The notes beneath the pieces are model-generated. The model did not search any database, was not told the origin of the DNA, and saw only the letters and a program-made list of their open reading frames with translations. Positions 16,018-22,855 of a stretch of 40,167 nucleotides of DNA are shown here, piece by piece. The translations under genes and the position numbers were made by a program. The DNA lies in the NCBI RefSeq assembly GCF_028868675.1, contig NZ_JAGWUA010000020.1, positions 1-40,167 on the forward strand. The letters are read 5' to 3'. The first letter of the stretch is position 1. Every line of letters starts with the position of its first letter. Origin of the DNA: Bradyrhizobium sp. Lineage in GTDB: Bacteria; Pseudomonadota; Alphaproteobacteria; Rhizobiales; Xanthobacteraceae.

Positions 16018-17499
16018 TCAGCCGCCGGCCAGCGCGTCCCTGCTCGCTGCCGGCAGCGTGAAGCGGAACGTGGTGCCGCCGCCCGCGTGCGGCCGGGCCT
16101 CGATCTGCCCGCCATGGGCCTCGACGATGGTGCGCGAGATCGACAGGCCGACCCCCATGCCGTTCGCTTTCGTGGTCGCGAAGGGCTGGAACAGCCGCTG
16201 GGCGATGTCCTCGGAAATGCCGGCGCCGGTGTCGTCGACCTCCACGGCGATCATGCCGTCGTCCAGATGCGCGCCGATGCGCAGCTCGCGCCGCTCGGAA
16301 TCTTCCATGGCCTCGATCGCGTTGCGGATCAGGTTGACCAGCACCTGCTGCACCTGGACCTTGTCCGCCACGACGAGATCGACCTGCGGATCGAAATCGA
16401 AGGAGACGCGGACGCCTTTCTCCGCCGCGCCGACGAGTGCCAGCGCGGCTGCCTCCTGCACGAGCCTGGCCAGGCTCTCGATGCGCCGCTCGCTTTCGCC
16501 CCGGCTGACGAAGTCGCGCATGCGGCGGATGATCTGGCCGGCGCGCAGCGCCTGCTCGGAGGCGCTGTCGAGCGCCTTGCGGACCGTCCCGAGGCGTTCC
16601 TCGCCGGCAAGCAGGCGGCGGCAGCCGTTCAGATAGTTGGTGACCGCCGACAGCGGCTGATTGATCTCGTGCGCGATCGCCGAGGCCATCTCGCCCATTG
16701 CCGTCAGCCGGGAGACGTGGACGAGTTCCGACTGCAGCGCCTGCAGGCGCGCTTCGGTTTCCTGCCGCTCGGTGAGGTCGCGGACGAAGCCGGTGAAGAA
16801 GCGCTGACGGCCGAGCCAGACCTCGCCGACCGCGAGTTCGATCGGGAAGGTCGAGCCGTCCTTGCGCCGGGCGGCGACCATGCGGTTGCCGCCGATGATG
16901 CGGCGTTCCCCGGTTTCGATATAGCGCCTGATGTAGCTGTCGTGCTCCTCCCGGTAGGGTGAGGGCATCAGGAATGCGACGTTCCGGCCGATCGCCTCGG
17001 CCGCGGTGTAGCCGAACATGCGCTCGGCGGCGGCCGAGAATGACTGGATCAGGCCGCGGTCGCTGATGACGATGGTGGCTTCGGGAACGGTGTCGATGAT
17101 CGATTGCAGATGGGCCTCGCGCGTCGCCGCGCGCTCTCGCGCCCGCCGCAGCCGTTCCCCGATCCAGGTCGCGCCGAGGCCGATCAGGGCGAACACCGCG
17201 CCGTTGAGGATCTCGGGCCATCCGACCGCGCCGGAATGCGCGACCAAGGCGTAGACCAGCGGCATGGAGACGATGGTGGCGAGAATGCCGGGGCCGAAGC
17301 CGCCGATGCCGGCGGCGAGCAGCAGTGCCGGCAGGAAGAACAGGTAGGGCGCCTGGTCGCCCAGGAACGGCACCATCACCAGCCGGAGGACGAACGCGGC
17401 GATCACCGCCGCGATGGCGATGCCGTAGCGCGCGATGGCCGTCCCGCCCGGCCACGCCGTCAACGATCGGGCGCCCGCTGCTGTGCCGTTCGATTGCAT
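16018..17499 (-). CDS. FixL-like membrane PAS sensor histidine kinase
   Basis: This is a 493-residue sensor kinase. Residues 25-113 form about four membrane helices (DUF4118-like), then a PAS domain (about 130-245), then HisKA (H-box AIAHEINQPL, His277) and HATPase (NLIRNAIEAM, DDTGAGIS, GMGVGLSIS). The PAS domain closely follows the FixL heme pocket as I recall it. His186 (EEHDSYIRRY) lines up with the proximal heme His200 of Bradyrhizobium FixL, and Arg206 (IIGGNR) with the oxygen-sensing Arg220; the position of His214 is Arg. It may therefore bind heme and sense oxygen. No fixJ-like response regulator is adjacent. AGGGGG precedes the ATG at 17499, and a FixK-type box lies 101 bases upstream. 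Confidence 0.9.
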   Translation of the reverse strand: MQSNGTAAGARSLTAWPGGTAIARYGIAIAAVIAAFVLRLVMVPFLGDQAPYLFFLPALLLAAGIGGFGPGILATIVSMPLVYALVAHSGAVGWPEILNGAVFALIGLGATWIGERLRRARERAATREAHLQSIIDTVPEATIVISDRGLIQSFSAAAERMFGYTAAEAIGRNVAFLMPSPYREEHDSYIRRYIETGERRIIGGNRMVAARRKDGSTFPIELAVGEVWLGRQRFFTGFVRDLTERQETEARLQALQSELVHVSRLTAMGEMASAIAHEINQPLSAVTNYLNGCRRLLAGEERLGTVRKALDSASEQALRAGQIIRRMRDFVSRGESERRIESLARLVQEAAALALVGAAEKGVRVSFDFDPQVDLVVADKVQVQQVLVNLIRNAIEAMEDSERRELRIGAHLDDGMIAVEVDDTGAGISEDIAQRLFQPFATTKANGMGVGLSISRTIVEAHGGQIEARPHAGGGTTFRFTLPAASRDALAGG

Positions 17500-17599
17500 C
17501 GATCCCCCTGCTCAAGCGGACCGTCGCGATCGCGGGCGCCTGGCTGCCTCTGTCTGGGCCTGAGCAGGAACTTTTACAGGATGCGCCGCCGAGGCCTTC

Positions 17600-17613
17600 T
17601 TGAGCCAGATCAA
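17600..17613 (-). promoter_or_regulatory. FNR/FixK-type box upstream of the FixL-like kinase
   Basis: On the minus strand it reads TTGATCTGGCTCAA: a TTGAT half-site, four bases, then CTCAA where the consensus is ATCAA, i.e. TTGA-N6-TCAA. It lies 101 bases before the kinase ATG. A TGTAAAAG stretch begins 21 bases after the box, close to the -10 spacing expected for a class II FNR/FixK promoter. Activation under low oxygen is inferred. Confidence 0.65.
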
Positions 17614-17653
17614 AAACGAGCGATGGTTGCAGCGCAAAAAGCGCGGCCGGCGC

Positions 17654-18232
17654 TCAGAAGATGTGCAGCGCCGCGTATTGCAGCAGCATGATGGTCTTGG
17701 CGTCGACGATGCGGCCGTCCGCGATCATCGCGAGCGCGTCGTCGATTCCGAGTTCCAGCACCTCGATCTCCTCGCCCTCATGGGCGAGGCCGCCGCCGGC
17801 GGAGACGCGCATCTCCGGCTCGTATTCGGCGACGAAGAAATGCAGCTTCTCCGTCACCGCGCCGGGGCTCATGAAGGCCTCGAACACCTTGTGGACGTCG
17901 CGCAGGCGGTAGCCGGTCTCCTCCTCGGCTTCAGTGCGGATGCGGTCCTCCGGCGAGGCATTGTCGAGCATGCCGGCGGCGGCCTCGATCAGGAGGTCGT
18001 CATAGCCGTTGACGAAAGCGGGGTAGCGGAACTGCCTGACCAGCACGACCGTGCGGCGGCTGCGGTTGCAGGGCAATAGCGCCGCGCCGTTGCCGCGGTC
18101 GTAGGTCTCGCGGACCTGCGTCTGCCACTCGCCATCGTCGCGGCGCCAGTCGAAGGTCGTGACCTTCAGGATGTACTTGCTGTCGGAGAGCAGGCGGAAG
18201 TTCTTGACGCGGATGCGATCGGAAACGGACAT
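17654..18232 (-). CDS. NUDIX hydrolase, NudK/ADP-sugar pyrophosphatase-like
   Basis: This is a 192-residue protein that matches E. coli NudK (GDP-mannose pyrophosphatase) in length and layout: KYILKVTTFDWRRDDGEWQT, VVLVRQFRYPAF, a NUDIX box and FEAFMSPGAVTEKLHFFVAE directly after it. The box is GMLDNASPEDRIRTEAEEET-GY; the first Glu of Gx5E is Ser here, while the REUxEExGU half is intact as RTEAEEETGY. It likely hydrolyses a nucleotide sugar, but GDP-mannose is only a guess from the family. I take the ATG at 18232; the frame extends upstream to 18274 without support. It is not obviously in an operon. Confidence 0.82.
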   Translation of the reverse strand: MSVSDRIRVKNFRLLSDSKYILKVTTFDWRRDDGEWQTQVRETYDRGNGAALLPCNRSRRTVVLVRQFRYPAFVNGYDDLLIEAAAGMLDNASPEDRIRTEAEEETGYRLRDVHKVFEAFMSPGAVTEKLHFFVAEYEPEMRVSAGGGLAHEGEEIEVLELGIDDALAMIADGRIVDAKTIMLLQYAALHIF

Positions 18233-18351
18233 GGCTTTTGGACCCCATAACAAAATATCGAGGATCAACCCCATGCACAGCGGCCGATGGCGGCCGGCGT
18301 GCCCTGAAAATCACTTGACACGTCGGGCAAATCACCTCGGGGCCGCGGCTT

Positions 18352-18378
18352 CCCGCATTCCGCTGCGCTCCATGCGGG
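18352..18378. repeat. Intergenic hairpin, probable dispersed repeat
   Basis: CCCGCAT (18352-18358) pairs perfectly with ATGCGGG (18372-18378) around a 13-base loop rich in gctgcgctcc. The surrounding text (ttgacacgtcgggcaaatca upstream, gctacgacgcatcctca downstream) looks like the repeated intergenic filler I know from Bradyrhizobium. It sits between the NudK-like and GNAT genes on the minus strand. Confidence 0.45.
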
Positions 18379-18391
18379 CTACGACGCATCC

Positions 18392-18847
18392 TCACGGCGT
18401 CGGCTCGCGGCCGTCGAGCCACTTTGCGAACATCACCGAAGTCGACTCGGCAAAGCCGAGCGAGGTGTAGAAGGCGCCGGCGGCCGCGTTCTCGCGGCGG
18501 ACCAGGAGCTGCAGCTTCAGGATCCCCGCTTGGCGCAGCCAGTCTTCCGCAGCAGCCATGATGAGCCGGCCGAGGCCGCGCCCGCGGCGCTCGGGATCGA
18601 CGGCGACGTAGTAGACCCAGCCGCGATGGCCGTCATGGCCGACCATGGCGGTGGCGACGATCGCGCCGCCCTCGCGGCCGACCAGCACGGTGGAATTGTC
18701 GCGGCGGCGGGCGAGCGCGACGTCGGCCTGCGGATCGTTCCATGGCCGGGTCAGGCCGCAGCGTTGCCACAGCGCCACCACGGCCTCGATATCGGCATCC
18801 GCGATCGCGGCGATCGCGAGCGGGGCAGGCGAGGGCGGCGCGTTCAC
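18392..18847 (-). CDS. GNAT-family N-acetyltransferase (YpeA/RimI-like)
   Basis: This is a 151-residue acetyltransferase with the acetyl-CoA-binding motif A as VYYVAVDPERRGRGLGRLIM and the later NAAAGAFYTSLGF segment of motif B. The short form and WQRCGLTRPWNDP near the N-terminus resemble the YpeA subgroup. The acceptor (protein N-terminus or small molecule) is unknown. It starts with GTG at 18847, which overlaps the stop of the FAD-dehydrogenase gene upstream as GTGA, so it is translationally coupled to that gene. Confidence 0.88.
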   Translation of the reverse strand: MNAPPSPAPLAIAAIADADIEAVVALWQRCGLTRPWNDPQADVALARRRDNSTVLVGREGGAIVATAMVGHDGHRGWVYYVAVDPERRGRGLGRLIMAAAEDWLRQAGILKLQLLVRRENAAAGAFYTSLGFAESTSVMFAKWLDGREPTP

Positions 18848-20271
18848 AGCACCTTCCCGGGATTCATGATGCCCTGCGGATCGAGCATCGCCTTGACCGA
18901 GCGCATCAGCGCGATCGCGACCTTGTCCTTGACGTCGGGCAGTTCGTCGCGCTTGAGCACGCCGATGCCGTGCTCGGCGGAGATCGAGCCGCCCATCCTG
19001 AGCACGATCGCGAACACCACGGCGTTGACGTCGTGCCAGCGCGCCATGAAGTCCGCGGTGTCGCCGCCGACCGGCTGGCTGACGTTGTAGTGGATGTTGC
19101 CGTCGCCGAGATGGCCGAACGGCACCGGTCGCGCGCCCGGGATCAGCTTCACCACGGCGGCGTCGGCTTCCGCGATGAATGCGGGCACGGCGGCGACGGG
19201 AACGGAGATATCGTGCTTGATCGAGCCGCCCTCCGGCTTCTGCGCCGCCGACATCTCGTCGCGTAATTTCCAGAAGCCGGCCCGCTGGGTGAGGTTTGCG
19301 GCGATCACGGCGTCGTCGATGATCTCCTCGTCCATGGCGCGGGCCAGGATCGCCTCCAGCGTCGCGCGCGCGTCGTCGCGCGGCGAGGACAGCTCCATCA
19401 GCACGTACCAGGGATGCTTGGCGTCGAGGGGATCGCGCACGTCGATACCGTGGCGGATCGAGAAGTCGACCGCCATCTCCGCGAGCAGCTCAAAACTCGT
19501 CAGCGCATTCGATGCCTCGCTCTGCGCGATGGTCAGGAGCCTCAAGGCCGCCGCCGGCGACTTCAGCCCGACGAACGCCGTTTCGACCGCGCGCGGTTTC
19601 GGAAATAGTTTCAGCGTCGCCGCGGTGATGATGCCGAGCGTGCCCTCGGCGCCGATGAAGAGGTTGCGCAAATCGTAGCCGGTGTTGTCCTTCTTCAGCT
19701 TCGACAGCACGTTGAGCACGCGCCCGTCGGCCAGCACGACCTCGAGCCCGAGCGCCATCTCGCGCGCGACGCCATAGGCGAGCGCTGCCGTGCCGCCGGC
19801 ATTGGTCGAGAGATTGCCGCCGATGGTGCAGCTTCCCTCCGCGCCCAGCGACAGCGGGAACAGGCGATCGACCTCGGACGCCCTCTGCTGCGCGACCTGC
19901 AGCACCACGCCGGCCTCGCAGGTCATGGTGTTCGAGTCGGTGTCGATCTCGCGGATTCGGTCCATGCGCCGGAGCGACACCACTACCTCGCCATTGTGCG
20001 GCGTCTGCCCGCCGACGAGGCCGGTGTTGCCGCCCTGCGGCACCAGCGCGATCTTGTGCTCGCTCGCGAGCCTGCAGATCGCGGCGACCTCCGCGGTCGA
20101 GCCCGGGCGCAGCACCAGCGGCGAGCGGCCGTGGAACAGGTTACGCTCCTCGGTGACGTAGGGCTCGATGTCGGCCGGGTCGGTCACGGCGTACTTTGTG
20201 CCGACGATGGCGCGAAACCTTTCGATCAGCTCGGGCGCGAGCGGAGGGGGGGCGGGCCTGGTGATGTTCAT
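18844..20271 (-). CDS. FAD-binding 2-hydroxyacid dehydrogenase (GlcD/D2HGDH-like)
   Basis: This is a 475-residue flavoenzyme of the vanillyl-alcohol-oxidase fold. The FAD-binding part has VLRPGSTAEVAAICRLASEH, PQGGNTGLVGGQTP and GSCTIGGNLSTNAGG. The C-terminal part has the metal-binding HLGDGNIHYNVSQP and SAEHGIGVLKRDELP. Relatives oxidise D-lactate, glycolate or D-2-hydroxyglutarate; the length and single-subunit form favour D-2-hydroxyglutarate/D-lactate type over glycolate oxidase, which needs GlcE/GlcF. The stop overlaps the GNAT start. The Sua5 gene upstream on the same strand ends 26 bases before its ATG, so all three may form one transcript. Confidence 0.9.
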   Translation of the reverse strand: MNITRPAPPPLAPELIERFRAIVGTKYAVTDPADIEPYVTEERNLFHGRSPLVLRPGSTAEVAAICRLASEHKIALVPQGGNTGLVGGQTPHNGEVVVSLRRMDRIREIDTDSNTMTCEAGVVLQVAQQRASEVDRLFPLSLGAEGSCTIGGNLSTNAGGTAALAYGVAREMALGLEVVLADGRVLNVLSKLKKDNTGYDLRNLFIGAEGTLGIITAATLKLFPKPRAVETAFVGLKSPAAALRLLTIAQSEASNALTSFELLAEMAVDFSIRHGIDVRDPLDAKHPWYVLMELSSPRDDARATLEAILARAMDEEIIDDAVIAANLTQRAGFWKLRDEMSAAQKPEGGSIKHDISVPVAAVPAFIAEADAAVVKLIPGARPVPFGHLGDGNIHYNVSQPVGGDTADFMARWHDVNAVVFAIVLRMGGSISAEHGIGVLKRDELPDVKDKVAIALMRSVKAMLDPQGIMNPGKVL

Positions 20272-20297
20272 GTCCTGTCGTCTTTCGTCTCTTGTTC

Positions 20298-21287
20298 TCA
20301 GCGCGCCACCGCTGCCCGGCGCAGCCGGTCGTTGATGGCTTCGCCGAGCCCGTCCTCGGGGACCGCCATCACGGCGATGCCGCGCGGGGCTTTCGCGTCG
20401 AGCGCCCGAAGATAGCCGAACAGGTTTGTGGCGGCTTCATCGACGTCGCCGGCCGGCGACAGGTTCATGACGGCCGCGGCGCGCTCGATGCCGGGCAGCG
20501 TCGCAGAGCCGAAAGCGAGCAGCGCTTCGCCCGGCGCCACCTCGCGCGCATCGAGCCGCACGGCCGCGCGCGGCGCGTAGTGCGAGGCGAGCATGCCCGG
20601 CGCCAGCGGCTGGGAGCTCGCGCTCTCGACGTCCGCCGGCGGCCGCGTGAGCGGCTCGCCGAGCACCGCTTCGATCCGCTCGCGCGGCAGGCCGCCGGGC
20701 CTGAGCAGCATCGGCGTATCGAAGAGCCCTATGATGGTGGACTCCACGCCGACCGCGACCGGGCCGCCGTCGACGATCAGGTCGATCCGCCCCGCAAGGT
20801 CGCCCTCGACATGGGCGGCCTCGGTCGGCGAGACGTGGCCGGAGACGTTGGCGGAGGGCGCCACCACCGCCCCGCCGAAGGCGCGCAGGATCGCCTGCGC
20901 GACCGGGTGGGCGGGGATGCGGATCGCGACGGTGTCGAGGCCTGCGGTGGCGAGATCTGCGACCGGGCAGGCGTGCGCCTTCGGCAGCACCAACGTCAGC
21001 GGCCCCGGCCAGAAGGCCTGCGCGAGCTTCGTCGCGCGCGCATCGAACCGGCCGATCCGCCGGGCGCTCGCGGGGTCGGCGACATGGGCAATCAGCGGAT
21101 TGAAGGCCGGCCGGCCCTTGGCCTGGTAGAGGCGGGCAATCGCCGCCGCGTTGGCGGCGTCCGCTCCGAGCCCGTAGACCGTCTCGGTCGGGAACGCGAC
21201 CAGCCCGCCTTCGGCCAGCGTCCGCGCGGCGGTCTCGGAGGCGGCCTCGCCGGCCGAAAGAACTCGCGTGGTCAGGCTCGTCTTCAC
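20298..21287 (-). CDS. L-threonylcarbamoyladenylate synthase, Sua5 type
   Basis: This enzyme makes threonylcarbamoyl-AMP from threonine, bicarbonate and ATP for the t6A37 modification of ANN-reading tRNAs. The 329 residues have a YrdC domain (GGLVAFPTETVYGLGADA, AKGRPAFNPLIAHV, then SANVSGHVSPTEAAHV) and a C-terminal Sua5 domain (PGMLASHYAPRAAVRL), so it is the long form. I choose the GTG at 21287 (VKTSLTTRVLS), with GAGGAA ten bases upstream. Codons further upstream overlap the promoter of the divergent tRNA-Pro gene and are not plausible protein. It starts 68 bases from the tRNA. Confidence 0.9.
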   Translation of the reverse strand: MKTSLTTRVLSAGEAASETAARTLAEGGLVAFPTETVYGLGADAANAAAIARLYQAKGRPAFNPLIAHVADPASARRIGRFDARATKLAQAFWPGPLTLVLPKAHACPVADLATAGLDTVAIRIPAHPVAQAILRAFGGAVVAPSANVSGHVSPTEAAHVEGDLAGRIDLIVDGGPVAVGVESTIIGLFDTPMLLRPGGLPRERIEAVLGEPLTRPPADVESASSQPLAPGMLASHYAPRAAVRLDAREVAPGEALLAFGSATLPGIERAAAVMNLSPAGDVDEAATNLFGYLRALDAKAPRGIAVMAVPEDGLGEAINDRLRRAAVAR

Positions 21288-21314
21288 CAGGACTAAATTC
21301 CTCAAATCGGCTGC

Positions 21315-21343
21315 TTGCGGTGCGCCGCACCCGACGCTATAAG
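21315..21343 (+). promoter_or_regulatory. Sigma-70-type promoter of tRNA-Pro
   Basis: TTGCGG (21315-21320), 17 bases, TATAAG (21338-21343), placed 12 bases before the mature tRNA 5' end. Spacing and position are as expected for a tRNA promoter. Confidence 0.7.
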
Positions 21344-21355
21344 CCGCCTTCTTGT

Positions 21356-21432
21356 CGGAGTGTGGCTCAGCCCGGTAGAGCACTGCGTTCGGGACGCAGG
21401 GGTCGCAGGTTCGAATCCTGCCACTCCGACCA
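21356..21432 (+). tRNA. tRNA-Pro (anticodon CGG)
   Basis: The full cloverleaf is visible. Acceptor CGGAGTG pairs with CACTCCG; D-stem GCTC/GAGC; anticodon stem CTGCG/CGCAG with loop TTCGGGA (anticodon CGG at 21390-21392); variable loop GGGTC; T-stem GCAGG/CCTGC with TTCGAAT. The discriminator is A and CCA is encoded (21430-21432). Total length is 77. A small accessory patch follows at its 3' side, but I find no duplicate of the tRNA end that would mark an attachment site. Confidence 0.97.
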
Positions 21433-21779
21433 TTCTTTCGAAAAAATCGGTTTTGCAGAGGCCTGCGGGAGGACCCGCGGCGCCTGCGGGCTCTATTTGC
21501 ACATATTCCCGAGGCCGGTCCACGGCGGATTTCGGACCGGCATACCGGCTTGTTCGGGCGACATGGCTCGATCGCATCCCGCGGCTTCGCAACCCGCCTC
21601 TGCGGGCCTAGTCATCGCACGTCGCGTCTGTCCATCACCGGCATGGAGCAGTTTGGCCACCTCCTTGTCAGACCAACCAAGAACCTCACCGGCAGTCTTG
21701 CGCAGTTTCCTTAATTCTGCATTCGCTTCTCCATGACCCACCTCTGGCTCCGGTGCGGCCTCGTCGCTCCGGGGGGCGC
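21433..21779. other. Gene-free stretch behind tRNA-Pro with an orphan coding-like fragment
   Basis: No intact gene is seen. It holds the first copy of the 85-bp repeat (21514-21598). On the minus strand, about 21620-21740, there is a coding-like piece reading ELRKLRKTAGEVLGWSDKEV then AKLLHAGDGQ, less GC-rich than its neighbours. I do not recognise it with confidence; it could be the tail of a lost integrase or toxin-antitoxin gene. Confidence 0.4.
21514..21598 (+). repeat. 85-bp dispersed element, copy 1
   Basis: This matches 22622-22706 in the same orientation at 75 of 85 positions without gaps. It starts with an internal hairpin: GCCGGTCC (21514-21521) and GGACCGGC (21534-21541). A fully conserved 20-base block (catggctcgatcgcatcccg) follows. 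The two copies bracket the MntA-HepT genes, 1108 bases apart. Confidence 0.85.
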
Positions 21780-22124
21780 TCAATGTTTGTCGTTCAGGGA
21801 GATGGCATGCAACAGCGGCAGCAGCGCAGGCAGATCGTCGCTGACGGTCTGCCAAACGATGTCGTGGTCGATATCAAAATAGGCGTGCACCAGCCGGTTG
21901 CGCATGAAGATGATGTCTGGCCAGGGGATCGACGGCAGGGCCGACCGCGTCTCGGCGGAAAGCCGGGAGGCTGCCTCGCCGATGATCTGGACGGCCTGAA
22001 CGAGAGCGAAGCGCAGTTGATCGTCGGTATCGACATCGGCGCGGTTGCGGCCAGCGGCGAACCGCAGGGCCGTTTCCGCAGCTTCGATCATATGCCGAAT
22101 GCGGGTGGCATCGTCAGGCCGCAT
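21780..22124 (-). CDS. hepT: HepT-type toxin (DUF86, HEPN ribonuclease)
   Basis: This is a 114-residue HEPN protein, the toxic RNase of the MntA-HepT type VII toxin-antitoxin system. The catalytic RX4HXY motif is complete: RNRLVHAYFDID (Arg75, His80, Tyr82). In studied systems MntA inactivates HepT by adding AMP units to that tyrosine. The typical HEPN segment ALVQAVQIIGEAASRLSAET is present. The ATG at 22124 (MRPDDATRIRHM) lies inside the end of mntA (11-base overlap), the usual arrangement. The motif residues are all intact, so the toxin is likely functional. Confidence 0.92.
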   Translation of the reverse strand: MRPDDATRIRHMIEAAETALRFAAGRNRADVDTDDQLRFALVQAVQIIGEAASRLSAETRSALPSIPWPDIIFMRNRLVHAYFDIDHDIVWQTVSDDLPALLPLLHAISLNDKH

Positions 22125-22410
22125 ATTGCACTTCGGCGCTCCGCACCACGTCGTCGCGGAAATATCGGCTGAGGTCGTTGGCTGTGCGCAAATCAACCTT
22201 GCGGCCGTCCAACAATGCCGAAAGCTCCCGCGCGATCCCGCCGAGCCGGATCAACCCGGGCGTCGCGCCAGGTTCGAACTCGACCAACAGGTCTATGTCG
22301 CTGTCGGGGCGATTGGTGCCCTTGAGTGTCGATCCAAATAATGCCAGTCGCCGGATACGATGACGCTGACACACGGCTTTGAGAGCTTCGTTGTCGAGAA
22401 AGATAGGCAT
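22114..22410 (-). CDS. mntA: MntA-type minimal nucleotidyltransferase antitoxin
   Basis: This is a 98-residue nucleotidyltransferase of the MNT family. The active-site motif GSx10DxD is complete: FGSTLKGTNRPDSDIDLLVE with Gly26-Ser27 and Asp38/Asp40, and a third acidic position fits the later segment KVDLRT. It is expected to AMPylate HepT and block its RNase. I start at the ATG at 22410 (MPIFLDNEAL); the frame can be extended by ten residues that look non-coding. An AT-rich TATATT (22483-22488 on the minus strand) may be the -10 of the promoter, about 70 bases upstream, but I see no convincing -35. Confidence 0.92.
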   Translation of the reverse strand: MPIFLDNEALKAVCQRHRIRRLALFGSTLKGTNRPDSDIDLLVEFEPGATPGLIRLGGIARELSALLDGRKVDLRTANDLSRYFRDDVVRSAEVQYAA

Positions 22411-22532
22411 GGCAAACGTTCTCGGCGGGAGGCGGATCATTGTTGCATTCAGCTTGGCCGCATGTGCAAGCCAAGGGATTTAAATATACCACAGACTTCG
22501 GCCGGTCTCGCCCGGCGAGGGCAGGGAAACGC

Positions 22533-22579
22533 TGACCACCGAAAAAACGCCGCGGAATAAACGGCGATAATGGTGGTCA
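22533..22579. repeat. Nested inverted repeat
   Basis: TGACCACC (22533-22540) pairs with GGTGGTCA (22572-22579). Inside, CGCCG (22548-22552) pairs with CGGCG (22562-22566). The unpaired bases between the two stems are A/T-rich (gaaaaaa and ataat). This could form a two-storey cruciform. The inner stem doubles as the terminator described separately. Confidence 0.6.
22542..22566 (-). terminator. Intrinsic terminator, minus strand
   Basis: Read on the minus strand: CGCCG, nine-base loop, CGGCG, then TTTTTT. It lies about 290 bases beyond the acyl-CoA dehydrogenase stop and before the MntA gene, so it can end the carboxylase/dehydrogenase transcript and insulate the toxin-antitoxin pair. Confidence 0.6.
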
Positions 22580-22621
22580 ATCGCGAGCCAACTTCATTCG
22601 CGTCCTACGTACGTTCGGGAC

Positions 22622-22706
22622 GCCGGTCCAAGGCAGATTTCGGACCGGCATGCCGGCCTGTTCGGGCGGCATGGCTCGATCGCATCCCGTGGGCTCGCGA
22701 CCGGCC
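22622..22706 (+). repeat. 85-bp dispersed element, copy 2
   Basis: Direct copy of 21514-21598 (75/85 identical), with the same hairpin GCCGGTCC/GGACCGGC at its start. It lies between the nested inverted repeat and the PIN-like remnant. Apart from these items the 22411-22855 gap holds no intact gene. Confidence 0.85.
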
Positions 22707-22728
22707 GGCCGCATCGATCGGGGCATCT

Positions 22729-22833
22729 CTACAGCTTGTAAGGCATCTTGATCCGGTGGTTTCGACGAAGTCCGACGGCACGCTCCGCGACGTGTTGGTT
22801 GACAGCGACGACATCGAAGCCGCTGAGGATGGC
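22729..22833 (-). pseudogene. Possible fragment of a PIN-domain (VapC-like) toxin
   Basis: One minus-strand frame gives AILSGFDVVAVNQHVAERAV then GLRRNHRIKMPYKL and a stop. This resembles the middle of VapC-type PIN toxins, where an 'ia..A..LRr.hrikLPDA' stretch leads to the third acidic residue. Here the text stops just after the KMP, where the conserved Asp-Ala should come, and the N-terminal part is missing because the preceding bases belong to the acyl-CoA dehydrogenase gene. The truncation point lies about 20 bases from repeat copy 2. It is too short to be functional, and the assignment is tentative. Confidence 0.4.
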
Positions 22834-22855
22834 CGAGGCCAACGCGCCTCTCTGC

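Noticed and set aside
21302..21592. Minus-strand frame over the tRNA (…VGVAGFEPATPASRTQ…)
   Set aside because: It is the antisense translation of tRNA-Pro and repeat copy 1, a well-known false protein in databases.
21356..22855. Integrative element using tRNA-Pro as attachment site
   Set aside because: No integrase gene and no duplicate of the tRNA 3' end was found; only flanking direct repeats and debris.
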